Source: Saccharopolyspora rhizosphaerae (GTDB taxonomy: Bacteria > Actinomycetota > Actinomycetes > Mycobacteriales > Pseudonocardiaceae). Taken from it: 64,000 nt of DNA. Shown here one piece after another: positions 18,581-26,346 of the stretch. The notes beneath the pieces were generated by a model, which did not search any database, was not told where the DNA came from, and worked only from the letters and a program-made list of their open reading frames with translations. The stretch's first letter is position 1. The number at the start of each line of letters is the position of its first letter. The DNA lies in contig NZ_RSAA01000001.1 of NCBI RefSeq assembly GCF_003931915.1, positions 434,001 to 498,000 on the forward strand, in the 5' to 3' direction. Position numbers and translations under genes: made by a program.

Positions 18581-18889
18581 TCATTCCTGCTCGCGCAACC
18601 GCATCGCGAATTGCCGCAACCTCGATGCCGCGTCCTGGTCGGACTTCCCCCTGCGTTCGGCGAGGCTGCTCTTGATGTCGAGGTACACCCGCAATTCTGT
18701 CCCACAGGCCCGGCACGCTTCGAGGTGCTTCTCGAAGGCCTCGGCCTCGTCGGGGTCCAACTCGCGGTCGATGTAGCGCTGGAGCAGGGAAAGCGCCTCG
18801 AAGCACTGCCTCTGGCGCTCGTACCTGGCGCGCTGCGCCCACTTCTGGGACCGCTGGTTGCGTCGCAGGGGCTCGAACCACGCCTTCAC
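18581..18889 (-). CDS. Zinc-binding (zf-HC2) anti-sigma factor
   Basis: The 102-residue protein has a ZAS-type zinc site: Cys29 (RQCFEAL), then H55-x3-C59-x2-C62 (KHLEACRAC). This is the pattern of anti-sigma factors that hold an ECF sigma factor until a redox or surface signal. The C-terminal half is charged and helical with no membrane segment, so it would be a cytosolic RsrA-like factor. GTG at 18889 follows GGAAGGTGG and fits family length. It is divergent from an ECF sigma gene, which is most likely its partner. Confidence 0.8.
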   Translation of the reverse strand: MKAWFEPLRRNQRSQKWAQRARYERQRQCFEALSLLQRYIDRELDPDEAEAFEKHLEACRACGTELRVYLDIKSSLAERRGKSDQDAASRLRQFAMRLREQE

Positions 18890-19219
18890 CGCACACCACC
18901 TTCCCGGCAGTCCACCACACGTGGGTGCAGACAATTCCCAGTCTACACCGCAATTCTCAACCCTTTCACCACCACCGCGTGCCAATCCTCCACATCCGCG
19001 GGTGTGACTTTGTGCCCTTTGTGTCCTCTCGGATACCCGGGATCCTTCAGGAGTAAGCCGGATTGCTCCTGAGAACACGAAGAACACGACTGGCACCGGA
19101 TGGAAGGCAAGCGCACGGGTTCACGGGCGTGGTGAGGGCTGCAGTTCTGCGCGGTCGCGGAATTCCCTGCCCGTCACGTTGAAGCAGGCGTCTTCCACGC
19201 AGAAGGGGGTGTCGAGGCA
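18890..19219. other. Divergent regulatory region between anti-sigma and ECF sigma genes
   Basis: No gene fits in these 330 bp. GGAAT- and GTT-like pieces occur (for example near 19160-19180), but the spacing does not match the SigR-type consensus. Autoregulation is plausible, though no site can be supported. Confidence 0.4.
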
Positions 19220-19780
19220 GTGGAAAGGTCCGACACTTTCTCCGTGGTCGAGAAGCAGCAGATGTTCGACCGGTACGTCGTCCCGGAGATCCCTCTGCTG
19301 CTGCGAGTGGCGCGGTCGCTCACCGACCAGCCCGCCGACGCGGAGGATTTGGTCCAGGACACGTTGTTGCGGGCTTACCGCGGAATCACCGGGTTCGACG
19401 GGTTCTACCCGCGCGCGTGGTTGCTGCGCATCTTGCACAACACCCACGTCAGCAGGCTCCGCCGGCGCAGTCCCCTGCTGATGTTCGGTCCCGCTGATCG
19501 CGATGAGGGGATGAGCGATCCCGCCCCGCACGGCACCCCGGAGAGCGTCGTCGTGGACGAGTCCTTCGACGACGCCGTTGAGCAGGCCCTCGGCATGCTC
19601 CGACAGCCGAACAAGAAGGTGATCGACCTCGTCGACATCGAGGGCCTGTCCTACGCGGAAGCCGCGATGGCGCTCGACGTCCCCATCGGGACCGTCGTCA
19701 GCCGCCTGCACCGCGCCCGCAAGCAGATCCGGGAGCACCTGGTCGACCAGGGCATCGGCCCGCACCGGCACGGGCGTTGA
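19220..19780 (+). CDS. ECF-type RNA polymerase sigma factor
   Basis: The 186-residue protein has sigma region 2 (QPADAEDLVQDTLLRAYRGI, with the -10 reading helix RAWLLRILHNT) and region 4 (LSYAEAAMALDVPIGTVVSRLHRAR). Region 3 is absent, as expected for an extracytoplasmic-function sigma factor. It would direct RNA polymerase to a stress regulon when released from the zf-HC2 anti-sigma factor encoded divergently. GTG at 19220 is preceded by a GAGG site. It converges closely (26 bp) on an HtrA-like protease, a typical envelope-stress function. Confidence 0.92.
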   Translation: MERSDTFSVVEKQQMFDRYVVPEIPLLLRVARSLTDQPADAEDLVQDTLLRAYRGITGFDGFYPRAWLLRILHNTHVSRLRRRSPLLMFGPADRDEGMSDPAPHGTPESVVVDESFDDAVEQALGMLRQPNKKVIDLVDIEGLSYAEAAMALDVPIGTVVSRLHRARKQIREHLVDQGIGPHRHGR

Positions 19781-19806
19781 TCCGCCGCGCCGGAGCGGTC
19801 ACCGCA

Positions 19807-20760
19807 TCACCGCACGGGGCCGTCCACCAGGGGACGCGCCTGGTCGATCGGAACCGTGAACCCGAGGCCCGCGGCTTCGGACCCGTTCTTGCCGCTGGCC
19901 ACCGCCGTGTTGATGCCGATGACCTCACCGTCCATGTTGACCAGCGGGCCGCCCGAGTTGCCGGGGTTGATCGCCGCGTCCGTCTGGATCGCATCGCCCA
20001 GTCCGGCCCCCTTGCCCGTGGGGACGCTGCGGTGCATCGCGCTGACGATCCCGCTGGTCACCGTACCGGGCAAGCCCAGCGGTGAACCGACCGCGATGAC
20101 CTGCTGGCCGACCTCGAGTTCGGACCCGTAGGCGAGCTTCGCCGGCTGCAGGTCCCGCACGCCCTCCGCCTGGACCACGGCGAGGTCGCGTCCGGGGTCC
20201 TGCTCGACGACGCGCGCCTGCGCCTTCTTGCCGTCGTTGAAGGTCACGGTGACGGGTCCGCCGCCGGCCTTCTCCACCACGTGGTGGTTGGTGAGGATGC
20301 GCCCGCCCTCGTCGACGACGACACCGCTACCGGTGCTCTTGCCCTGCGGGCTCGTGATGTTCAGGGACACGACGCTGGGCTGCACCGCGGATGCGGTCGC
20401 CTGCGGGGACGCTGCGGGCTGTGAGACCTGGGAGACGAGCCCGTAGGTGGCTCCGGCCGTGGCTCCGCTGCTCAGCAACGCGGCGCCGAGCACGACAGCG
20501 GTCACGCCGCGCTTCTTGCCGGAGGTGGTCTTCTTCGGCTCGGTGCGCTCCGGGAGGCGGGGACGCGGCAGGCGCCTGAAACGCTCGCCCAGACCGTGCA
20601 GCAACGAGCCCCGGGCTTCTTCCTCGGGCGTCGCTTCGGCGGCGTCGGCGGTCTCCGCGGGCTCGGTCGTACCCCAAGGGTCGTAGCTCCACGGGCTGTC
20701 GTTCCGCACTCGCCGGTACTGGGAGGGTGTGTACGGAGTGTTAGTCGGTGCTTGCTCCAT
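19807..20760 (-). CDS. Membrane-anchored HtrA-like serine protease without PDZ domain
   Basis: The 317-residue protein has a cytosolic acidic/Arg-rich N terminus (1-84), one membrane helix (about 87-109) and an extracytoplasmic trypsin-like domain. The triad is His160 (TNHHVV), Asp192 (GRDLAVV) and Ser269 (GNSGGPL). HtrA/DegP relatives degrade or refold damaged envelope proteins. It ends directly after the protease domain (FTVPIDQARPLVDG). The C-terminal PDZ domain found in most actinobacterial HtrA proteins is missing, and only 26 bp separate it from the sigma gene. ATG at 20760 starts the family N terminus. The nearby ECF sigma/anti-sigma pair suggests envelope-stress control. Confidence 0.9.
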   Translation of the reverse strand: MEQAPTNTPYTPSQYRRVRNDSPWSYDPWGTTEPAETADAAEATPEEEARGSLLHGLGERFRRLPRPRLPERTEPKKTTSGKKRGVTAVVLGAALLSSGATAGATYGLVSQVSQPAASPQATASAVQPSVVSLNITSPQGKSTGSGVVVDEGGRILTNHHVVEKAGGGPVTVTFNDGKKAQARVVEQDPGRDLAVVQAEGVRDLQPAKLAYGSELEVGQQVIAVGSPLGLPGTVTSGIVSAMHRSVPTGKGAGLGDAIQTDAAINPGNSGGPLVNMDGEVIGINTAVASGKNGSEAAGLGFTVPIDQARPLVDGPVR

Positions 20761-21278
20761 GGCCCTGAGTCTCCGCATCAGCGCGGAAGATCGCCAGAAG
20801 CTGCTACGTTCCGTGAATCACTCCACGCCTGGACAGGGCCTTATTACCCGAAAATCAGCCCCCGTTCAGGTGAAGATCCTCAGTCCCCATCTCCGGCTCT
20901 TCTCGGCCACCCTACGCGAAAGGCTCGGTGCTACCGGGCTGTTTGGTGCGGGAGTGGTGGAAGTGACGTGCTCCCAGGGAGGTCCACCCGTCAACTCCGT
21001 CACCGAGTGTGCTGCCGGGTGGGGCACCCAGCAACGAGACACCTCTCGCGACGGGCATTTCCCAACACGGTAGCAATCCGGTCCGCCGACGTCGTCCGCG
21101 GTGGCACCCGGGAGCACATCACACGCCTGAGGTTGGGCATCAGCCCCCTGGCCGTGGGAAAAGCACGTTCCGGCGCCGGAACTCGTGAATCGACCAGAGT
21201 CCACGTGCTCTGCCGCGACGGCGCGCCCGGTTGCTCGACTGGACGCCCGCCGCCACGCCTGACCCTGGGGGGAGTTCG
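20761..21278. other. 518-bp intergenic region
   Basis: This lies between the divergent protease and lipoprotein genes. No convincing gene was seen. The stretch around 20835-20875 is less GC-rich (it includes TTATTACCCGAAAATCAG) and probably holds the protease promoter. Confidence 0.45.
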
Positions 21279-21767
21279 ATGGCTGCTCGCACCACCACGG
21301 CCGCACTGGGGTTCGCAGCCGCCTTGATCGCGGCCACGGCCTGCGACTCGGCGCGCGCACCAGGCCCGCCCGCGACCCCCGCACCCGCGCCACCGTCGAC
21401 GAGCGCGCTCACTCCGCAGCCTCCGCCCTCGGCCCCTGCCGAGCCCTCGCCCGAACAGCCGCCGCGGCAAGAACTTCCGCCCAGCGGTCCGAACACCGGT
21501 GCGGCGACCGAGGACTCACCCTCTTCCGAGGGGGCCACCGACCCGGACGCCGAAGACCCCTCTCCCGCGGGAGAGGGCTCGGGAACGGGCTCGGAGGAGG
21601 ACTTCCAGGAGTACAGGCAGGAATCGGGCTACCCCTACAGCTACGAGGAGCACGACCGGCTGCCCGGCTACCTGCAGTGCGGAACGGCGTGCGGCCAGGA
21701 ACCCACGTCCGGCGAAGTCCAACGTCAGCACCTGTGCGAGCGAGGAATTCTCGACGACGGGTGCTGA
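21279..21767 (+). CDS. Small Pro/Ser-rich putative lipoprotein
   Basis: The 162-residue protein starts with a signal sequence (MAARTTTAALGFAAALIAATAC) ending in a cysteine at residue 22. The lipobox is weak (AATAC instead of LxxC). A long Pro/Ala/Ser/Glu linker follows (about 27-115). A short C-terminal part has four cysteines (QCGTACGQ and LCERGILDDGC) and could form disulfides. ATG at 21279 follows GGGGGGAG. No family is recognised. It is likely cell-surface exposed, with the linker crossing the wall. Confidence 0.65.
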   Translation: MAARTTTAALGFAAALIAATACDSARAPGPPATPAPAPPSTSALTPQPPPSAPAEPSPEQPPRQELPPSGPNTGAATEDSPSSEGATDPDAEDPSPAGEGSGTGSEEDFQEYRQESGYPYSYEEHDRLPGYLQCGTACGQEPTSGEVQRQHLCERGILDDGC

Positions 21768-21930
21768 GCAGGAGATCTTCACAGCAGACTACCGGTGTCC
21801 ACCCACGTCACGGTGTTCGGCTGGGGTTGCACCTGGGGTGAACCCGACGCCGACGTCGTTGCTGGCCGAGAACCCCCGACGAAGGGCCAGATCGGGAGAT
21901 CTCGCGACCGCGGGAGAACGTGGGCGGCGA

Positions 21931-22566
21931 CTACTCCGCGGGGAGGGCGAGCGCCCGGCGGGTGAGGGTGTCAAGCGTGTCGAGGAGCCGCTCGGCAGCC
22001 GGTGGGTCGTCACCTTGGACGATCCACAGGTAGAGGGAGTGGTCGATCATCGCCGCCAGGGCGCGCGCGGTCAGCTCGGGGTCCACGTCGTCGGGCACCA
22101 GCCCGTCGCGTTGCCAGCGTCGGAGGGCGTGGGCGGTCCGCGCGATCGAGGTGGCCCGGTGCTCGCGGCGCAGCTCCTGGAACTCCTCGTTGAACGTGGC
22201 GACCTGCTCGACGATGGCCATCATCTTGGCGTTGCGCAGGTAGGCCTCGCAGTAGGCGCGGTTGGCGTGGCGGATGCGCTCCGCGGGTGACGCCCCGGCC
22301 CCCGGTCCGTCGGCGCGCGAGGTCATCTCGGCGAACAACCGGTCGGCGACTTCGAAGAACACCGCTTCCTTGGACGGGAAGTAGGTGTAGAAGGAACCGT
22401 AGGCGACCTCGGCTCGACGAGCGATGTGCGCGATCCGGGTGTCCAGGAAACCCCGCTCCTCGAAGACCTCCCGCGCTGCGGCGATGAGCTTCTCGCGGGT
22501 GCGCGCGCCGCGCTCGGTCAACGGCGGACGTCCGCCTCGCTCGGTGGAACCCGCTCCCTCCGGCAT
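21931..22566 (-). CDS. TetR-family transcription regulator
   Basis: The 211-residue protein has the TetR DNA-binding domain at residues about 20-70 (REKLIAAAREVFEERGF, then IARRAEVAYGSFYTYFPSKEAVF) and a C-terminal helical ligand-binding domain. ATG at 22566 is selected over an upstream codon because a GAGGG site lies close and the upstream residues are not family-like. It is divergent from a VOC-family dioxygenase gene, and a palindromic site lies between them. It most likely represses that operon in response to an aromatic or steroid-like ligand, which is inference. Confidence 0.88.
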   Translation of the reverse strand: MPEGAGSTERGGRPPLTERGARTREKLIAAAREVFEERGFLDTRIAHIARRAEVAYGSFYTYFPSKEAVFFEVADRLFAEMTSRADGPGAGASPAERIRHANRAYCEAYLRNAKMMAIVEQVATFNEEFQELRREHRATSIARTAHALRRWQRDGLVPDDVDPELTARALAAMIDHSLYLWIVQGDDPPAAERLLDTLDTLTRRALALPAE

Positions 22567-22589
22567 GCCCTCGATCCCCCTCGCGGACC

Positions 22590-22656
22590 TTGACAACCCC
22601 GGGTGCACCGGATGATGATCTCATATTCCGCACAAGTTGACATGACTGTCAAGTCA
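22590..22656 (+). promoter_or_regulatory. Promoter and TetR-type operator of the VOC operon
   Basis: TTGACA (22590-22595) and GATGAT (22614-22619), 18 bp apart, form a candidate promoter. Just downstream, TTGACA-tgac-TGTCAA (22637-22652) overlaps a second dyad TGACT-gtca-AGTCA (22643-22656). Such nested palindromes suit a TetR dimer, and the site would also cover the TetR gene's own promoter. Confidence 0.55.
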
Positions 22657-22672
22657 GCCATCGGAGGCGTCG

Positions 22673-23251
22673 ATGACGACGACCAACCCGGAGTTCCAGC
22701 TCGGCGGCATCAACCACCTGGCGCTCGTCTCGTCGGACATGCAGCGCACCATCGACTTCTACAGCGGCGTGCTGGGCATGCCGCTGATCAAGACCATCGA
22801 CCTCCCAGGCGGTTCCGGCCAGCACTTCTTCTTCGACTGCGGTGGTGGCGACTGCGTGGCGTTCTTCTGGTTCCCCGACGCCCCCGATGCGGCACCCGGC
22901 ATCTCGGCGCCGGCTTCCCGGCCCGGTGAGGGCGAACTGCTCAGCGCGGTCGGGTCGATGAACCACGTGGCCTTCCACGTCCCGGTGGAGCACTTCGAGG
23001 AGTACCGGGAGCGGCTGCAGGCCAAGGGCGTGGCCGTGAGCCCGGTCCTCAACCACGACGACAGCCCGTCGACCGTGGCACGGGAGATGCACGACGGCGT
23101 GTTCGTGCGCTCCTTCTACTTCCAGGACCCGGACGGCATCCTGCTCGAATTCGCGTGCTGGACCCGCCAGTTCACCGACGCCGACGTCTCCCACACGCCC
23201 AAGACCGCCGCCGACCGGACCGTGGGAGAGCGCAATGCCGCGCCTGCGTGA
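22673..23251 (+). CDS. VOC-family (glyoxalase/extradiol dioxygenase-like) protein
   Basis: The 192-residue protein has two beta-alpha-beta-beta-beta modules. Metal ligand candidates are His15 (GINHLALVS), the His of SMNHVAFHV and the Glu of LLEFACW. This is the usual H-H-E set of VOC metalloenzymes, which include extradiol dioxygenases and glyoxalases. An Asp/Pro-Asp-Gly turn (FQDPDGILLEF) precedes the Glu as in the family. ATG at 22673 follows GGAGG. It overlaps the next gene by 17 bp, so they are one operon under the divergent TetR regulator. The substrate is unknown. Confidence 0.85.
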   Translation: MTTTNPEFQLGGINHLALVSSDMQRTIDFYSGVLGMPLIKTIDLPGGSGQHFFFDCGGGDCVAFFWFPDAPDAAPGISAPASRPGEGELLSAVGSMNHVAFHVPVEHFEEYRERLQAKGVAVSPVLNHDDSPSTVAREMHDGVFVRSFYFQDPDGILLEFACWTRQFTDADVSHTPKTAADRTVGERNAAPA

Positions 23252-23882
23252 GGTCCCGCGCGCCGAGGTCACCGACGAGCGGGTCCTGTTCTTCTACGAC
23301 CGGCTCTTCGGACCGGACCGCGACCCCGCGGTTGACCACGGCACCGCGACCGGCTCACCCGGCGACTGGTGGACCGTGTTCGCGCAGTGCCCGGAGGTCT
23401 TCCGCCACGCCGTCCGCGGGTTCGCGTTGTACCGGAACGCGAGCCTCGACCCGGTGCTGCGCGAGCTCGGCCAGTGCCGCGCCGGTTGGGCGCGGGGCAG
23501 CCAGTTCGTCTTCTCCCAGCACTGCAAGCAGCTGCGCGCGCTCGGCGTGCCGGAGGAGAAGATCACCGCTCTCCCCGCCTGGCAGCTCGCCGACTGCTAC
23601 ACCGCGCCCGAGCGCGCAGTGCTCGCCTACACCGACGCCCTGGTGCTCGACGGCGGCCGGGTCCCCGACCCCGTCTTCGCCGCGCTCGGCGAGCACCTCG
23701 GCGAGCCGGAGGTCCTGCAGCTGACCTACATCACCTGCGTGTACGACATGCACGCCACGATCGCCAAGGCACTGCGGCTGGAGTTCGACGACCGGGCGGA
23801 CCCGGTCGTCGAGGTCGCCGCACCGGAGGGCAGCGGGAACCGCGACATCGCCGCCGACCTCACCGGAGGTGCGGGAGCCTGA
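23235..23882 (+). CDS. Carboxymuconolactone decarboxylase-family protein
   Basis: The 215-residue protein is an AhpD/CMD-like helical protein. The core segment (FVFSQHCKQLRALGVPEEKI, then ERAVLAYTDALVLDGG) matches the family, with a single cysteine next to a histidine (QHCK). Members are decarboxylases or peroxidase-like enzymes. It starts inside the end of the VOC gene (17 bp overlap) and is followed head-to-head, with 1 bp between stops, by the MpaB-like gene. A role after ring or side-chain oxidation is plausible, but the substrate is unknown. Confidence 0.82.
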   Translation: MPRLREVPRAEVTDERVLFFYDRLFGPDRDPAVDHGTATGSPGDWWTVFAQCPEVFRHAVRGFALYRNASLDPVLRELGQCRAGWARGSQFVFSQHCKQLRALGVPEEKITALPAWQLADCYTAPERAVLAYTDALVLDGGRVPDPVFAALGEHLGEPEVLQLTYITCVYDMHATIAKALRLEFDDRADPVVEVAAPEGSGNRDIAADLTGGAGA

Positions 23883-23883
23883 T

Positions 23884-25212
23884 TCAGGTGGCCGCCTCGG
23901 TCACCCGGCGGTAGGTCGCGGCATCGGTCGCGTACTCGGGATTGCCGTACTCGGCGAGGCGCTGCTTGACGACGCGGGTGGTGTACTCGTCGGCGAGCTT
24001 GCGCAGGACCGGTTGCTCGGCGGCGACAGCCATGGTGAAGAAACGGCCCAGGACGAACGGGGCCGTGGCCGCCACGCAGGCGAGGTCGACGAACCCGAAC
24101 GGGACGCTCATGGCTTCGGCCCGCTTGAGGTCGCCGCCGCAGATGCCGAGGAACAGCGCTTTGCTCCAGCTGCGCTCCACGAGCTCCGCGGCCTGGTCGA
24201 GCAACGACCGGCCGGGACGGAGATCGGCGGACATGGTCGAGCGGACCAGCTCACCGCAGGTCGCGTCGTCGAACCCGCGGCGCAGCGTCGCCGCGCGCGC
24301 GTGGAAGAGATCCACGATGCCGGACGCCGTGGTGGGCAGCAGCTCTTCGGGCAAGCCGAGCAGGAAGCACCGGTACCGGCTCACCTCCAGCATCGCGCGC
24401 TCGCGCGCGGAGAACTCACTGCGCCCGGATCCGGTGGCCATCATGGCCGCCAGGTACATGTTGATCAGACCGGCGGGCATCTGGTCGGCCTGCGGCACCG
24501 GCACGCCGTAGACCGCCGGGTCCCAGCCCTCGGGGCTGCTGAGCGCGTTGCAGCGGACCATCGAGTGCATCAGCCGCACCATGGCCGCGGCTTGGAACCC
24601 CTCGCCGTAGCGGCCCAACGCACCCGGCAGCGTCGTGACGGTGAAGAAGTTGGCGGTCTCGTTGACGCGTCGAGCGGCGCGCCGGCCGGTGAGCGCGCCG
24701 GTCAGCACCATCGGCAAGGCCGCGTAGGTGTTGATGAAGGTCGCCAGGAACGCTCCGCGCGTGATGTAGGGCGACAGGAACGCGGCACCGATGCGCAGCT
24801 GGCGCGCACCTTCCTCGACGAGCTCCATGTCGAGCCAGTCCGGCGTGTTCTCCATGGCCGCGATGAGGGCGCGCAGCTCGTCGGGGGCGTCGGGCACGGA
24901 ATCGACGCCCTCCCGGCACGCCTGCTGCAGCATGCCGATCAGGCCCTTGACGCCGTGCTGCTGGGACAACGCCGCGTAGGGGTCGGCGACCACGTCACCG
25001 AGCATGGTGGTGGTCCGGATCAGCTCCACGGCCCGCTCGTTCGCGAGCACGGACTCGCGATCACCCACCCAGCTGGGCAGGTCGGACTTCGCCTGCGGGT
25101 CGGTGGTGAACCGGTGCGGGGTGCTGTCGAAGTCGATCGAACCGTAGAGGTCGGGCTGCCGTTCCCGCTGAGAGACGGCCCGTTGAGCGAGCTCAGGGTA
25201 GTGGAGCGCCAT
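23884..25212 (-). CDS. MpaB/latex-clearing-type (DUF2236) oxygenase
   Basis: The 442-residue protein is related to DUF2236 heme proteins such as fungal MpaB and rubber oxygenase Lcp. The conserved core helix with Arg and His (MVRLMHSMVRCNAL) is present; in Lcp the equivalent histidine ligates heme. There is no signal peptide, unlike secreted Lcp, so a cytosolic role is expected. ATG at 25212 follows GAGGTG. It is divergent from a TetR regulator across a 55-bp gap filled by a large palindrome, which implies direct control. Its substrate may be a terpenoid-like or polyene compound; this is inference. Confidence 0.82.
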   Translation of the reverse strand: MALHYPELAQRAVSQRERQPDLYGSIDFDSTPHRFTTDPQAKSDLPSWVGDRESVLANERAVELIRTTTMLGDVVADPYAALSQQHGVKGLIGMLQQACREGVDSVPDAPDELRALIAAMENTPDWLDMELVEEGARQLRIGAAFLSPYITRGAFLATFINTYAALPMVLTGALTGRRAARRVNETANFFTVTTLPGALGRYGEGFQAAAMVRLMHSMVRCNALSSPEGWDPAVYGVPVPQADQMPAGLINMYLAAMMATGSGRSEFSARERAMLEVSRYRCFLLGLPEELLPTTASGIVDLFHARAATLRRGFDDATCGELVRSTMSADLRPGRSLLDQAAELVERSWSKALFLGICGGDLKRAEAMSVPFGFVDLACVAATAPFVLGRFFTMAVAAEQPVLRKLADEYTTRVVKQRLAEYGNPEYATDAATYRRVTEAAT

Positions 25213-25223
25213 CCGGACACCTC

Positions 25224-25264
25224 AACTTTCAACCTGTAGGTTCCAGGCTGACAGGTTGTAAGTT
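25224..25264. promoter_or_regulatory. Large palindromic operator between MpaB-like and TetR genes
   Basis: AACTTTCAACCTGT (25224-25237) and ACAGGTTGTAAGTT (25251-25264) are inverted repeats with one mismatch in 14, separated by 13 bp. A smaller perfect dyad AACCTGTAGGTT lies inside. The site fills the divergent promoter region, and TAAGTT in its right arm could be the TetR gene -10 box. Confidence 0.75.
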
Positions 25265-25276
25265 AGAGTGTCAAGA

Positions 25277-25891
25277 GTGACCGGATCCCCCAGCACGCGC
25301 AAGCGGATGAGCGCCGTCGACCGCCGCGAGCAGATCCTCGACGTCACCCACCGGATCGTCGACGAGGAAGGCTTCCACGCGGCGACGCCGAACCGCGTCG
25401 CGGAGGCCGCCGGCGTCACCCGCCCGGTGCTCTACCAGCTCTTCGGCGATCTGGCCGGAGTCCTCGTCGCGCTCGTCGACCGCGAGTCCGAGCGCGCTGG
25501 GATCCAGTTCGCGAAGGCCACCTCGCAGCTCACCGAAGCGCCGGAGGACGACCGGCTCATCAGCACGTTCTGCGGCGTGCTCAACGCGGTCGACGAACAC
25601 CCCTCGACCTGGCGGCTGTTCCTGTTCCCGCCCCAAGGCGCTCCACCGCGGCTGCACCAGCGGCTCGCCGAATCCGAAGAGCTCGTCGTGCAGTTCCTCC
25701 AGCGCGAGCTCGAACGCACCGTCCCCGACCTCCCCGACCCGGAGTACACCGCGAGGATGGTGCACGCCGCCGGGCGCGAGCTGCTGCAACGCCGCCTCGC
25801 CGATCCCACCCACGCCACCACCGAACGGCTCATTGCCCTCGTCCGGCACGTGCGGACCTGGGTGCTGCCCACCAGCGCCCTCCCGAACTGA
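25277..25891 (+). CDS. TetR-family transcription regulator
   Basis: The 204-residue protein has a TetR DNA-binding domain (RREQILDVTHRIVDEEGF, then VAEAAGVTRPVLYQLFGD) and a helical C-terminal domain. Of two in-frame GTG codons, 25277 is preferred because the likely -10 box (25259-25264) leaves only a few nucleotides before it. The mRNA would then be almost leaderless. It is divergent from the MpaB-like oxygenase and probably represses both genes through the palindrome between them. A bidirectional terminator follows. Confidence 0.87.
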   Translation: MTGSPSTRKRMSAVDRREQILDVTHRIVDEEGFHAATPNRVAEAAGVTRPVLYQLFGDLAGVLVALVDRESERAGIQFAKATSQLTEAPEDDRLISTFCGVLNAVDEHPSTWRLFLFPPQGAPPRLHQRLAESEELVVQFLQRELERTVPDLPDPEYTARMVHAAGRELLQRRLADPTHATTERLIALVRHVRTWVLPTSALPN

Positions 25892-25894
25892 CGT

Positions 25895-25929
25895 CACCAC
25901 CGGCGCGCGAGAGCCGGGCGCCGGTGGTG
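25895..25929. terminator. 12-bp hairpin, probably bidirectional terminator
   Basis: CACCACCGGCGC (25895-25906) pairs perfectly with GCGCCGGTGGTG (25918-25929). It sits 3 bp after the TetR stop and 8 bp beyond the end of a small gene on the other strand. Confidence 0.75.
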
Positions 25930-25937
25930 CAGCCGGG

Positions 25938-26102
25938 TCAGAGGGAGGCCGGCAAGACCAGGAAGCTCCACGCCAGCAGGGGACCGATGCCGACGATTCC
26001 CGCGGTGTAACCGATGATCTGCTTGTAGAAGCGGTCTCGGTCCACGCCGCGCGCGTTGCTGAGCACCAACCTCCACCGCACCCAGCTCGGGACGGTTCGC
26101 AC
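25938..26102 (-). CDS. Small hypothetical membrane protein (54 residues)
   Basis: This frame ends in a convincing membrane segment (YKQIIGYTAGIVGIGPLLAW, then SFLVLPASL) after a basic part with GVDRDRF. It faces the shared hairpin at 25895-25929, as a real convergent gene would. GTG codons at 26102, 26081 and 26066 are possible starts; none has a strong ribosome site, so the N terminus is uncertain. No family is recognised. It could be a short single-pass protein or the remnant of a larger one. Confidence 0.4.
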   Translation of the reverse strand: MRTVPSWVRWRLVLSNARGVDRDRFYKQIIGYTAGIVGIGPLLAWSFLVLPASL

Positions 26103-26346
26103 CGGCTGAGCGACCGCGCCGCCCCCGGGAGCGCTCTGCGTCGCCCCCGTGCAGGAGTCGGGAGGACCACCGCGCGGTCCCGGACGATCAGCACCGCTGG
26201 TTGAGCGGACCCGGTACTGTCTCGATCATCGCGCTCCACCGGGAGGGGTTCGGTAGGGCCTCCGCAGCACCAGGCGCGGTGGGCATCGGGTGCGGAACCC
26301 ACCCACCTCGACCTCGTGGGAGCCGCGCACCTGACAGGAGACCGCC

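Noticed and set aside
19155-19185. SigR-type GGAAT/GTT promoter before the ECF sigma gene
   Set aside because: The spacing is 14 bp instead of the expected 18-19 bp.
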